From assembly GCA_963930775.1 (NCBI GenBank), contig OZ005689.1:4464001-4528000 (forward strand): a stretch of DNA of 64,000 bases, written 5' to 3'. A program made the position numbers and the translations under genes. The notes below the pieces were generated by a model. The model was not told where the DNA came from and made no database searches. It was given only the letters and a program-made list of their open reading frames with translations. Every line of letters starts with the position of its first letter. The stretch's first letter is position 1. Below are positions 35,501-50,500 of this stretch, one piece after another. Source of the stretch: Cliona cf. orientalis (taxonomy: Eukaryota; Porifera; Demospongiae; Clionaida; Clionaidae).

Positions 35501-38500
35501 TAATATATACCAATTTTTAAGTCTCAGAAAGGCTCTGCGGAGGCCCTGAATTTTCTGGCAATTACCTCATAGATTACGTCATCATTATCTAATAATCGCA
35601 GAAAAGTAAATTGCTACTGGGCTATAATAAATATAAGTATGTTTGATGTCACAATCATGGAATAATGTGGCTAATATGCATGAGTTACTCATAGTATTAA
35701 AGCTCACATACTCAGAAAATCTAAATTATCATCTCCCTAGCTGTGCATGTCAATCGAGTGTGCATGCCAGCTGCAGCAGCACAAACTTTGAACCTATTAG
35801 TATTCAGGGGTGGATCTTGGGGGGGGGGGGGTGTTCAGGGGGTTGCAACCCCCCCAAATGATTTGAGCAGCCCCTCCCACTTTACAAGGCCTGCTATAGC
35901 TAGGCATAGTAGCTGCCACTGTATGGTTAGCAGCAGACAAGCTGTGTAGTACATAATTGGCCTCAAACCAACAGTTGGTGCACGGTGGTTAGTGGTGCAC
36001 CCTGAACATGGCTTCAGCTATGAATAGTCTACTATAAACCACAAGAGTCAGCTGTGGTGCTAGGTGTGATAAAGCTCTATACCTACTTGTAGCACCTTAG
36101 TCACTCTCTGGGGTGCACGATTAAGCGGGCATAGGTGATTAAATGTGGGCGTGGCTTAAAAGTGGGCGTGGTCGCAAAAATTTCGCGCGCTTCGCGCACA
36201 ATTATACCTACAATCCCACCATACTAAATCCACCCCTGGTATTACTTCATAGACCACACCCCACAATGCAGGTCAATAGCAGCTGCTTGAATTCGCCACT
36301 TCAATGCTCCGTTGAATCTACCACCAGGCTATGACAAAGAACAGACCTCATCTCTCGCTTCACTTGAGGCTCAGTGGCCTGCTCAGCAGGCCTCTCGAAA
36401 TGCACGGCGCTTCGCACCGTTCATTCGAAATCAAGAATGCATCTCTATGGCCACCCTTGTTTGTGCACACGGCACTGCAAAATCTGATCAATCGTGGGCT
36501 TTCTGAACTTGTAGAAGAACGCATCTTTTATGCCCTCCAGGTTAGGACACAGACTATATAAGAAAAATGATCGTCTGATTTCATTGTATATAGTATAATA
36601 AATGTGCGTGCTCAAAATGTGTTGCCATTGACAAATCATTGACAAGTGGTGGCACACGCTGCACAGACCCGTACTCTCCTCGCTCGAGCTCGGTAGTCTT
36701 GTAACAGCTCTTGATCTCACCGCATCACAGCCACTACATACTGAATCAGAAGCATCCAATATCAGGGGCTTCCCTGTGTGGGGGTTAATATCAATAAGTG
36801 TATGATAATATTATTGAAAAATGTAAGCACAAGGATGTCTAGTAGATGTGATATGTTATCCCTATACCGTAGAATCCCGCAATTACGCCCCCCCCCTTTG
36901 TGCATGCTAGCATTGGGCAAAAGTGGGGAGGGGGCTTATACGCGGGATTCTTACATTTCCATGTGATGACCTTTACCAACCGTCGAATGCCACGTGGGCG
37001 CGCGATCTCTGTACCTTCTCTGGCTATTTAATGGTCAAAACTCGAGACAATCAACAAAGTAAGGTATAGTATGGCACAAATAGCTAGTTTGCTAGCTATA
37101 GCTACTATTTTTATTGGCTTATGGGCTCTAATATTCATATTTTAAAGTCAGGGGGGGCTTATACACGAGACAAAACTACCTATGCAAGAACTTGAGCTAA
37201 AATTGCAGGAGGGGGCATATTTACGGGATTCTATGGTATATGAATCTTATTAGAGTACTTTTTGGCACTGCCCTACTCCATCCTTTAATTTGCAATTGTT
37301 TTTTATACTTGTTATTAGGATAGCAAGGGCTTATAGAGTGATTCAGTCTATATGCCCTTGATTGTAACTAAATACTGGCACCTACACATATTTGCAGGAC
37401 ACTTACGCTATTGGTGATGGTATTCCTGGATCTGTAGTGGCCTATGTTATGAAGATAATGTCAAATTCTGAAGTTTTATTGAATTCATCCCTTGCTCTTA
37501 TGATGTGTGATGAAATAACTTGTGAAGAATTTGTTAGCGTTCTCTTTCAATGTGTCTCATTAACTGACATCAGTGCGACTCTTTCAGCAGCCAACAGACT
37601 TGGAGTAGGACCAGCTTCAAATCCAGCAAGGATTGGTTGGTAACTTTTAATGTAGTTGGATATTTTTCACTAGGAGAAAATTTTTGCCGATTTCATCACT
37701 GCTCCCATTGGCCAAAATTTTATCATGCTAGTTTTTTGTCCTGTGGTGAAGATTGCATAGGAGATATGGCTACCTTCACCGCATTGGTGAAACTTTTTTT
37801 CACGAACTATTTCCGCAATAATATTACTAGTGTCATGCAGGGCCTGTTTGGGGCGAGCCTGAGCTGAGCCTCTGAATGTCTAGCTGAGCTGCGACTAGAA
37901 AACTTTAATAAAGCCATAGCACGATAGATCTTGAAGACCATTGATACAGATCCAAGCAAACAATGACAGACAGTCTCATATAGTGTCGTGTAGGCCTGTA
38001 GGTCTACAGCTGTACGATAGACTATTACCCTCCATCCTACAGTGCCGACTGCCTCTGTTTTCAGAGTCATCAGTGAGCAGCACGTCTAATCTATCTTTAT
38101 CGCGTTCTTTAATAGCTGGTCCCGTTGGGCTGTTGAGCTGATAACGAGCTCTGCCTCGCTTTCTCCTCTTTTGGAGCCTTCTCTTAGTACGACGCAGTAC
38201 ACGTACGGTACCGGTACTGAGTAGCCTCGTCCCCAGGCTCCCGTCATGTTCTCAATGTTGCACGCACTGAGCTTGCTTGATCAATGCAAGCACGAGTGTA
38301 AATTTGCAATTCGCTAAATCAGAACGACGTATATACGGCCCGTGTCCCAAGCATGAGAATGCGCAATAGAATATTTCGCGTTTATGCCCGTAGAGATCAC
38401 TGGGTATATAATTTCGCGTGACGGACGTACCATACATAATAATAATAATAATATATGGATGGTGAGCGTTCATCTCGTCTATGTGGGGCTCGCTCAGGCT

Positions 38501-41500
38501 CGCCCCAATAAAGGTAGCTGTGCTTGGTGAAATTTTATCCAGTGAAAATGCTCTGAATCACGTATGTGGTGTGCCGTGGTGCACTACATTCAGTTCAGCT
38601 TTAGAATCCGTGTACTATGGGATGCTCAATTGTTTTGTTCATGTGTGATGAAACAGTTGACCATATCTTCAGTAGCTGCATAATTGTGATGGTGCATAAT
38701 ATTATTATGGTAAACGTCTTTAATAATTATAGTGTGTAAACAGTCTATATCGATGCTGGCACCTCATGATCAGTCGCAGAGAGACTGATTCTCAGTTTTG
38801 TTTTGGTGCTTCAATCGCAGATTGAGACGAATTTGATAGCTTCCGAACTTGAGATTGGTCGTGCTGCATGCATGATGCTTGCTATATGGAGTGCAAACTG
38901 TCTTTATAGTAATATTGTTGCATCCACGGGATTACGTAAGCCAAGAGAATGCATAAAACTCAACCAGTACTTGTCTGAGAAGGTAACATGCTGCTTAAAA
39001 AAGTATTCACTGGATTCACGTGTATCTAAGATGCTCTACATATCATCGAGGCCCTAAATTTTCTTATAATTATTTCATAGAATGTGTACCTCATAACTTG
39101 AGCTCTGTAGAGCACATACCCCATGCACACATTGTGCAATCTGTAGAATGATGTACATGCTTCATACCGTAAAGTCTGGTTAATAAGCGTATGCGCTTAT
39201 CACTCTCGGCGGTAAGGAAACATGTGCCTATTAGACGATGTGCGCTTAATAGAGAGTGAAGTTTTGGCCCCACCCACTGCCAGCACGTTCGAGCGCTCAA
39301 TGACAAAGCTAGCCAGTTATGAACACATTGATTCTTGGACTAAGCTCTATAATAGTTCATGGGAGTATGATCGGAAGCCATCGCTGGAAGAAAACCGTGG
39401 AAAATAGCCAATTTCTTTGGCGCTCGCTTCGGTCAAGGCAGAGGTCAAAAGTCTGAACCCGTCTCAGTGGAACATCGAAGTGTTGAGTACAGCCGATCTC
39501 ATGCAGCTGGCTATCCGAAAATAGGTTGGTAAATTAGTTCTAGCCATGTAGAACATGGAACACTCTTGATCGAACGATGACTATTACTGTTGTCTTTATT
39601 GGGCGCATGCGCTTATTAGACAATACTTCATAACAGGAAGGAAGCATGCGCTTATTAAAAAATATGCGCTTAATAAGCATGTGCGATTATTAACCAGACT
39701 TTACGGTATTTGAGTTAGTGGATAGCAGGCAAACACTACAGTACAATGACATGAGCATTACTTATAACATGTCCCTAGTCTTTGCCAGTTCATATAGGCC
39801 ACTTAGTTGTGCGCATGAGCAGAAAGCAGATGCTTGTATGCATTATGTATTGAGTAGGCCACTGTCCATAGGCATGGCTATAATGGCAATCAAAAAGGCA
39901 CTCTTTGTATCACTCGCTGATCGTGTCCCTCGATTTGAAACTTGCTGAAGCCAATTTTTCACCAAATTCGACTAATTCGAGATGATTACAAGTCACTCAG
40001 GCACCTAGATATTGAAATATGATAATTTTTGTGCTCACGACGACACAACTGATTACTTTACCCCTTGCACATGTGCACGAGGTAATATTACACTGTAGGT
40101 TTTATCGTAATTACAGTGGAAGCCCTTTATGCTGGACCCCCTTGGGACAGCTTAAAGGGTCCTAATTAAAGGAGATGTCCTCAGTTCAGAGATAGTTTAT
40201 ACATTGTTCTATATATATAGCTTGGACCGTGCATGGTGTCCTGATTAGAGGAGATGTCCCCATTTCAGTCATGTCCTTACAGATGGATTCAATGCACTGT
40301 ACCTCATACCATAAGAAAAGTTAATTGCTTTCAGGTATAATGTATTAATGCATATATTTAGATTGTACCAACAATTTCGTTGAGGTGAAGTATGATGAGT
40401 CCGCTTCTACCATCACCTGTACTTTCCTTGACCTTCCAGAAAGTACAGTATCTGTCAGATCATGTGAAATTCGATATGGAGGTTGTTCATCCGATCTAGC
40501 TGAATTATCGCGTGGCAGTACTACTACTACAAATGAAGTTGTATTGAATGTGTTATTGACTGAATCGGATCAAGAGTATTGCTACCTTGTTACAGCAAGC
40601 AATGGATTGGATATGGTCATGGTGGAGGGTAGAATTAGTGAGTGCATATATTCGTACATATATACAGACTGCTAGTAGTTTATATTAAGGGCTTCTAGAT
40701 GCTTATAATCCTTGATATAGTATTTTGAGCGAGTAAGTGTATCAAAAATAATATAAGCCCCGGGCTTTATCCTGACTCTGGAGATCTGGCAAAAAAAGGA
40801 GACTGGCCTTTATTTGGGACCAGGTTTTAAGCAGTACAAATACAAGGAAATGATCATACTCTACCTCCCCACTGGCAGATATCGCCATTCCTGTGCACAT
40901 TAATAAAACAAGCTTCCTGGTAGCTAAAAATGTGCCAGCGCTTGCTTCTACCTTGTGAAGGACTGGTTGCAATCAAAGGCAATGCTTACAGAAGTTGTGT
41001 AATATTGTGTTGAAATACCACACCCACAGCTGGAAAATTTGTTACTCCCAGCTTCAAAACCTTATTTCAAAGACGGCTTCTATATGGTAGACTAAGTTAT
41101 GTACTGCAAGCTTTTGGAGGTTTCAACATGATTTATCGTGAATCACGAATATACCATACCCTTGCGAAAGAGGGCCCACCAGGGCCCACTACGGAATGTC
41201 GGCCCACCCTCCACTTTGGGCTCAATTTCCTGCTAAGGTCTAGTGTTTACTCGAATATGCGCCCATGCGTAGCTGCCCTTGAAAGCGCAGCTCAAATGCA
41301 TGAAATGGCTGGACTGTACTTCGAATAATCTGCAAGCTTTTGGAGGTTTCAACATGATTTATCGTGAATCACGAATATACCATACCCTTGCGAAAGAGGG
41401 CCCACTACGGAATGTCGGCCCACCCTCCACTTTGGGCTCAATTTCCTGCTAAGGTCTAGTGTTTACTCGAATATGCGCCCATGCGTACCTGCCCTTGAAA

Positions 41501-44500
41501 GCGCAGCTCAAATGCATGAAATGGCTGGACTGTACTTCGAATAATCTATGTAAGATCGATAAGTAATGTGATAAATAGCCGTAAAACTAAGCCTAGCTAA
41601 CTTTATGCATGCCACGTTACAGCACAAATAAACGATCGTACACGGCTAGCGATCGTAGCCATGCCCACTGAACACGGCTGCACTCAACAACACACAGTGA
41701 AGTATCGCGGCCGCCTTGCTCTGGAATGGTAACCGTGCTTGAATAAGGCTGAAATCAATAGTAGCTGCTGCTACTATTCAAATTATGAAGCTAGCGTGGG
41801 TAACTTACCTGGGCGCTCTTTCGAGTATAAATGCGATACTGATACCTTGAATATTGGCCCATCCCCCAATTTTGGCCTAATGTAAGGTGCACTGCCCATG
41901 GGCCCTCTTTTGCGAGGGTACGGTAAAATATTTTGGACTCCCTGGCTTGTGCGAAAATTAAACGCACGAAAATACATGCGCAATATTAACGATAATGTGG
42001 TACAGGGTCATTTGTCCAAAAATTATTTAACTGTGAAAAATTATTGCATGAAATATTTTGGAGACGAAATATTTGCGATTTCCGGAAGTCTTTCTGTGAA
42101 GAATCCAGAGTTAAGCAAGAGTTCTTAGTTACTCTATAAACCATATAGAAAGTAGCCAGCATGATAACTTGATAAGTGAGTAATGCAGATGGTAATTATT
42201 TCCATTCAGATAATGCTTATGCACGACCGTGATGCGATAATTAAGAATTAACTGAGTATAGCAAGCATACCAAAGAACCAGTATAGTAAAACTGTCATTG
42301 ATCTCGTACATATAAGAAGTCTACGTTGCATTCAGGAGTAGTTCTTCCTATAGCCGTCATAGAGATCTCTCCACTGCTAGGCTATTTGCATGGGTGCACT
42401 TACTCAAAGATGCTTAATAATACTGCATGGCAAGAGAAGCTTCATTGCATGTATATAGCTTGTATTGAGTATTACAGGAATTATTATTTGTTTGTTTCAG
42501 GCACTGCTGGTGGTCTTCCTGTTGTTGCCATCACTATTGCAACGATTTTGTTTATCATGGTCGTTGTTGCAATCATTATAGCGGCAACTTTTGTACTTTT
42601 TTTCAAGTTACGTAAGAAGAGTGACTATCATAGTAAGGCCTGTCTGTTGAAACATGAAGCTACTAATTTTGTATGATGCTTTTGTAATAGGTATGGGAGT
42701 ACCTGAAGAATATCTTGGACATGTTCCTCTTAATACTCTTGATACTGCTGCACATTCTGAGGATATCAAATCCGCTGAAAAGCAGGGAATTGACCATCGC
42801 TTTAATCTAAAGAGAATAAATTTGGATGATATTGTCTTTTTTAAATTGAAAACTAGCTATCCTATTGAACTTAAAACCCTTGTGGAGGATGCCTTAAAGC
42901 CAAAGAAATTTGAAAGGGGATGTGCCTTTTATGAATTCTTATACAAGGAGGATATATCTGATGTCCAAGAAATTGTATTTGTGAATGTATGTGATGTTAT
43001 AGTAACTTTTTGTTCTGCATGTGTAATGGTTGATTGTACTGTGTCATATTATAGGAAGATGGCGAATATTTTTTTCCTAACATTGGCAAGGAAGAACTAC
43101 GTGTTGAGAAACTCATTGGTGAAAATCTAATGCCACCAAAGTTTGAGGGTTACAGAGTATTTGTTCAGAGTACAGGATCAGGAAGACGGTACATACCAAA
43201 GGAGAGTATGGCATTATACAAGGTATCATTGAAAGCTTTCTCTGAGTTACTTTTCATCTAATTGTTTCATATAGCATTTTGTGCGAATAAAAGAGCATCC
43301 ATTAATTCATGTTGATGCATCAAAATTTGCACTGAGAAGGGTTCCCAATGACTGTACACTGAAAGAGTTCTGTCAAAATTGTAAACCCAGAGCTAACATA
43401 AATGCTGTATATATTGAGCTTGATATAATTGAGGATGTTGGTGATATACTTGATGTGATGCTGTTGGACAAGGTTGTTATGAGGCTCTGGCAGGAGATGC
43501 TGGATATAATATTAGCTGCATTTTTTACATAGGCCACAGACAGGGTATTCACTGGAACTTCTGCTTTGCATATGGTAAAGGAGCACTATAGCCAATCTAA
43601 AAACATTGATGATAGGCACTGGAGAATGTATGTATTCAAAGAATTCGGAGAAATGTACCAGATGAGGAAGGATATGTATATCTTGTATGAGATTCAATTT
43701 GAGGTTTGTTACATAACCCTGCTTCCAATCTATGCATACAACTATGGTGGTTATTACGTATACCACTAGACCATACGCATATATTAAAATTACCATAGAA
43801 TCCCACAATTACACCCCCTCATCCATAGACCCCCTGCACTTTCGGCCCAATTTGCTACACATAGCTAAGCCAGCACTTTTGTCTCATGTATAAGCTCCCC
43901 CTCTCCTCTAACTGTGAAACATAGAAGTTAGAGTCCAAAAGCCAGTGAAAGCAGAAGCTAGAGCTAGCATACTAGCCATTTGTGTGTGCCTTATTTTGTT
44001 ACTTTTTTTCGAGTTTGCCCATCAAACAGCCAGAGGAAGTGCAGAGATCGCACGCACTCCCACGTGGCATTCGTTTGCTGGTTATGGTCATCAAGTGGAA
44101 TTGTCATAATCCCGCGTGTAAGTGCACTCGAGCTCCCTGGTTTTACCCAACGCTGACATGCAGAAGAGGGGGATAATTACGAGATTCTATATTATTTTAT
44201 ATCCTATATACTTGTAATAAATACTGTGATCTGATTGGTTAAACTGAAGTATCTATCCTTCATAGAAAATTTCTTGCCTATGGTTAGGGTTGTTGCTAGG
44301 TAGCAGTTTACGTATCTAGCTTTTGGGCATGGTTGCTAGGATCTAAACATGTTAGAAACGGTTTAGTCGGTTTCTACGTGATTGAGAAGACCTCAGGGTT
44401 CAGTAGAACCCTCGTTTTGCTCAGGATTCTACATAGAGCCCTTCAGTCTTCTAAATCATGTGGAAACCTCCTAAACAGTGTCTAACTATTATACGGTGGC

Positions 44501-47500
44501 TTGGATTTAGTATAATTACCAATCTTATTGCCCATTGTTCATATTTGCTGCAGGTACAAAGGGAAGAGTGGCCTCTTCTAGATATAAAATTACCAGTCAT
44601 TTGTGCTGATGGTACACCATTTATCCAAGAAAGAATTGAGAAAGCTTGTACCCTTGAAGCTTTTCGTGAAAAGTATGATTTGGATACTGATGTTCATAAT
44701 GTATTAGTGGAGTCGTCACGATTTTCTGAAAGTGACTTGGAGAGTGCCCAAATATTTGATGTCATTATAGAGGACCTGGTTAGTTATCTACTTCATCCTT
44801 GTATCTTAGGTAATGAGTAAATTCTAAGTGATAAATCCAGTCAGAATCCCTTGGCTTGTAAGAATAGGTGACCAATGTGTATTAATGCACTACTCATAAT
44901 ATTATAGCAACAAGACCACTGATTTGTACAATGCTATATACTATGGAGAGTGGCTAGGGCAGCCATTGTTTACACGTACAGGTGCAAAAAGCGGGCGTGC
45001 TAAGTACTACTACTCAGCAATAGTCTATTAGCTATCGCTTATCACGTGCCAGTGTGGTGTGTGCACGTGCATAGCTATTTAGCTAGCTACTACACTGGCT
45101 AGATGGAGTTTTAGAAGTAGGTGGTATTCCCTTCAAGAAGCTACTTCAGTTACTGATACGAGGGAAAGAAATAGTCCGGAAATGCAGTTTACCAATGGCA
45201 GCTACTGTTCCACAAAATTCACATCATAGGGTGCTCTATATACTTAACGTCCGGAGTATGATGGCACATGGAAAAGTAAGATGAATAAGATTCTTTCTGC
45301 ATTACTTGCCTTTTCTTGTTGCTATAAGTAGGATATAATATCATTATAACACCTATACCGCCATCACCATGGATTTGCACCCTCAGGATTGGGTGGTTAT
45401 CCATGATACAGTATAGTTGAATCGAATACAATGCATGATCCAATTTAATGCAAGAAATTAGCATTTTATGAATTCTCATAATGTTTATATATGGAGCGAT
45501 TGACAACCTTTACCAGAAAAACACATTTTTCAAACACAAGTTATTTTTTCCATGTGTTGTATTAGATTAAGTACGGTAAATCCTGGGTGACCGTGGTATA
45601 ACTATGTTGTTATAAAGTGACATTCATCGTTTTAACCTTAGCACTCTACACATGCATGCTTGACTGAAAGGGCTTAGGCATGGTTAGTGCGGCAGTGGTC
45701 ACTAAAAATACCATAGATACTGGTTATTGAAATGTATGCGAATATAATCACTAAAATACCGTATAGCCGGAAATATTGGCGGGAATTAAATTTGGCAGTT
45801 GAGCCCAAAATCGCTATATGCAAGAATGTAGGTGAATTTAAATTTCGCGGTTCGGTACAGGATTGCCATACGTATATATGCGAGTAGGATATATTGGCGG
45901 ATTTTAATTTGGCGGTTGTAATATAGACCACCAAACTGCCAAATTTAATTCCCCGTCAAATTTTCCGGCTATACGGTACAAAGCATGGACTTGATTAAAA
46001 CATGGTAGGTTGACACCTAACATGCCTATAGGCGACCTTGATAGATACCATATATTACAGATCGTGCAGGCGCCTCCAATTAGAACCAATAAATTTACGA
46101 GCAGGTCAAAGGGCGCCTAAATTAGGGAGGCAATTAGAACGGTCCTGGAAGTTTTGCCAGAGCTCAAGTGTTATCACTGTTTCTGGTGCATTAGCCATCA
46201 GAATGGTTGTCTCTAACTCCAGGAAGGCATCAAAGCAGTGCTCACATAAATCATTAAATGTAAGACAGCTTAGTTTGACATCTAAACTGCTAGCTTGATA
46301 GGTCAATCGATGATACAGCTGTATTGTGATAGCAATACGTTCCAATTAAACAGGCACCGCCTAAAAATAATTGATGTCCGGAAAGGCGCCTTTAATTAGA
46401 ACAGAAAAAATTGCGCAGGTCTCAAAGGGCGCGTACATTAGAACATATACAGTACTTAGCACAATGCATTGATGCATTAATTAAGAAGTTGAACCCATAT
46501 CTATCAGGGTTTCATTTAGGGGGGGGGGGGGCGGGAGGGGTCACTCGCCCCCCCTTGGAAGCTGGCTGCCCCCCCCCCCCCCTTGAGAGTAGCCACCATC
46601 CATACATGTAATACATGTACAAGTAAAAGATTTAAACAGTGAAAGTGTCCAAAGCGGCAGTTTTGCTTATTTTAAGCCATAAATTAGCTAAAGCTTCGCG
46701 CTACGCGCGGTAGGAGACACATTCCACATCCTTGCAACATTTGACTTGAAATAGAGGGGAACCAGTGGATATTATTGACAGACTTTCCCCATCCAAGTGC
46801 TCAGAAGCCACCAGAAACAGTCTAAGAGGTTGAAACATTAAAAAAATTTCCTGGGGGAGCATACCCCCAGACCCCCCTAATATAATGAAGTTAACGAGCA
46901 CAACGTCCTTCTTCACGGATGGAAAAACATACTATAGTCTTTGCCCCCCCCCTTAACTCTGGAATTGTCGTGTTTGCCCCCCCCCCCTTGACAAAATTCC
47001 TAAATGAAACCCTGTCTATGGTATACAGGCTTGAGAACAGAAGTTGTTCCATAAAGGTCATGATTATAACAGTTAGTATGATGAAGAAATAGGCATGCAT
47101 AGATTAATATTTTCAGCATTAGGTACCATTTGCTCTATTTACCACCAACCTATAATTTCAACAATGGTGCTTATTAATTTAATTTTAGTACTCCTCATTA
47201 TTGGATACACATGCAGTGTTTCAATATTAAGTGGAGGCATGTACTTAATGCAAAGATTTATGTGGTTTCGGCATTATGATTCTGATAATTAAGATATTAC
47301 TCCAAATGAACAAGTAGGTTTAATGTCACAATCATGGGATAATGTGGCTAGCATGCATGATCATCTATTAACAGTATATGCTTACAAAACATAGAGACGT
47401 AGTTCATGCACAAACACTATTAGTACCGTGCGCATGCACAGATTGAAGCGGTTGCAGAGACCACACCCCTCATAGCAAGCCACTGCCAACTAAGTGTGCA

Positions 47501-50500
47501 ATGGCAACGTTCTCGCTCTGCTCGAACGTTGCTATTGGACTACTGACAGGTATGACAAAGAACAGATCTCACCTTTCGCTTCGCTCGAGGCTCAGTACGG
47601 TGGCTAGCGCCAGTGCTAGCGCCTGCTTTAGCAGGCCTCTCAAACGCTGCGCTTTCGCGCCGATCGTTCGACAGTCGACAATGCATCTCTATGGCCCCAG
47701 GCATTTAGGCCACCTTTCTTCGTGCACACGGCCCTACTGTTCTGACCAATCCTGAGCCTTGTAGTGCGGACTTTCTCTCCGCTCGCGCCGCGCGTTCATA
47801 GCAACCGGGTGCATCCAAGACGCGTATCCATGCCCTCATGTAATGACACGGACTATATAAGAAAAATGATCGTCTGAAAAATATTTTTGTTGTATATAGT
47901 ATAATAATAGTGAGTATAGTGTCATTATTATAATTACAGATGAACGAAAATACATTCTATACCTGCCGTGCTCTTTGGAGTATTATCAAAGTTTACATCA
48001 AGGAGAAACACAGATGGAGAGTGTACATACTGAGGGAAATGGGACCAACATTTATGCTATGGGTTGATACTTGGGTTTTATATCGGGTGAGTTAATTCAT
48101 GTAAATATAAATTTTTATAATACTGCACAATAATTTTCAAACATGGCCAAACAAATACTGCTACGGATACAGTTGTGAATGTGCAGATACAAAGGCTTTG
48201 TGGCCTGCTGTGTGATACATTTTAAGCTTTGCACCTTGAGTTCACTTACTATTGCATGTCTAGGATCACCACATTTGTGCACACTACATGCATGCATGCA
48301 TGCATGCCCCTACAGTTCTAACCCTAACCTGGACATTCAGAACTACATATTGTGGTAGTTCTTACTATCGATTTATTATTATTATTCAATAGCCTTTACA
48401 ATAGCTTGTATGCCAGATGACTTACACAGACTTGACAGGAAGTAGACTGACAAACACACAAGAGATGGCACATTTTATGTGCACACAACAATGACATAAC
48501 GTCATGATAATATGAATAATAATCAATACTGCCACATCTCCGCTCTTAAGCAGTAGAGTCACTCAGGGGTTTAACAACTGTTCCAGTTTGGGATCTGGTA
48601 ACAGTTCAACTCGATTGTAATTATTCACTGGTCCAGGATGGTTCGTTCGACTCAGGTGGAGCAACTGTTGGCGGTTTCGCCTCAATACACCAGTAGGAGT
48701 GTCCACAATAGGGAATTTGCAGGGAAACGACTCTGCCTTCAAGACGCACACCTTCTGAAGTAATCCACACCAGGTCCTTTGTGTCCTCCGAAATATCCTC
48801 CAGGCTATGTGGTCAGTGACGTTTATCGAAGTCCTGCTTCTGCTTTAGTTTGAACTTCTGGTTGAGAGATCTAAATTCCACCAGGTATGGTCATTTAAGG
48901 ACCAGCTGCTCCTTTACTTGAGGAATGCAGGTTTTGAGTGATCTTCCCATCAGTAGTTCTGCTGGGCTTCTCTGGCACTATAGTGAAGTGGTGACACTCT
49001 AGTTTAGAAGCGCAAGATAAGAATCACTAGCTTGCTTTAGCAGTCGCTTCACGGGATGGTGCGCTCAGCCTGGCTTTTGCCCTGAGGATGGTGAGGACTG
49101 CTTGTCAGATGCTGAAATCCATAGGACTTGGCGAATTGTGAGAAGTCTCGTGATGCATATTTGGGACCATTATCACTTTTGATGATCTCGAAGATCCCAT
49201 ACCTGGCAAAGATGGACTTCAGGGACATTGATCATGGCTAGCAAAGTAGTAGAGGTGAGTTTAGCAATCTCCGGATACCTAGAGATTCTGAAGTAATCTA
49301 CCACCAGCAGATAGATAACTCCTTTGAGCTTGAATAGATCATTTCCTATCACTTGCCAAGGGTAGTCTGGCAGTGGAGAAATCATTAGAGGCTCCTTCCT
49401 TGGAGTAGCCTCTTTTGCGCACACAGGATAGTGCTGGATCATCTCTGTCATCTGTTTGGTAACTCCTGGCCACCAGACAGAGTACTTGACTCTCAGCAAC
49501 GTCCTATGCCTTGATGTCCGGTGTGCATTTTCTCCATTTCTCCAGTGTCTCCTTTCTTAGAGAAGTGGGGATAACGATCCTATTTCCATGTAGGAGCAAA
49601 TCGTTTTTGAGTGTGATGTACTTCTGGCATTCCAGTATGGGATAAGCTCTGGTTCCATTCTCTCTTTCCTAGGTCAGCTGGAGAGGCAACACTCTTTGAC
49701 TCTGGAGCATGCTGCATCCCTAGCTAGAGCTTTCTTGTATGCCTCCAGCTGGTTCGAGCTTGCAGGCAGATTGTCTGTAACACTTGCAGTAAATGACTCC
49801 ACCTCTTCTTGTAGCAGGAGAGAGTTCATTCCTACGATGGGAGCTCTTGATAGAGTATCTGCAGTGTACAGAAGCTTTCCAGGTACATGCTGGATGCTAT
49901 AGTCATACCGGGCGAGTCACAGTCGGAAACAGAGAATTCGTGGAGATAGGTTGTCCAGATTCTTAGTGCTTAGGAGTGGGACTAGGGTTTTATGATTCGT
50001 CTTAATGTTGAAATGACATCCAAGGATGTAATTTATTGCATGACCACATAACGGCGAGACCTTCTTTATCAATCTACGCCTAACACTTCTTGGTGTCTGT
50101 CATTGACTTGGATGCATAAGCTACTGGCTTCCACTTCTCAATATGCTGCAGGAGAACAGCTCCTTGACCAGGTGTCTGCTGAAACTTTTGTGGGAGCTTT
50201 TGGGTTGTCAAGAGCCAGCACTGTAGGTTGAGAGGGCTCTATTTTGATCTGCTCGAATGCCTGCTCTTGGCCGCTACCCCATATCCATGACTGTTTGGTA
50301 CTCAGGAGTTCATTGGGACAGTTCGGAGATTTGAGTGGAGAACTTCCCCAGCAGGTTCACCATGCCAAGAAATCTGCGTAGCTTGGTCACGTTGGTAGGT
50401 GCTTTCATCTGGAGGATAGCTGAGGTCTTCTCAGGAACTGCTCTGATGCTCGGTCGATCAGATGCCTGAGGAATTTGACTCGGTCTCCTCTGAATTCACA

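Noticed and set aside
42326..42500. Upstream part of the frame containing the transmembrane segment
   Set aside because: The exon starts after TTTGTTTCAG at 42501; the upstream codons are intron read-through.
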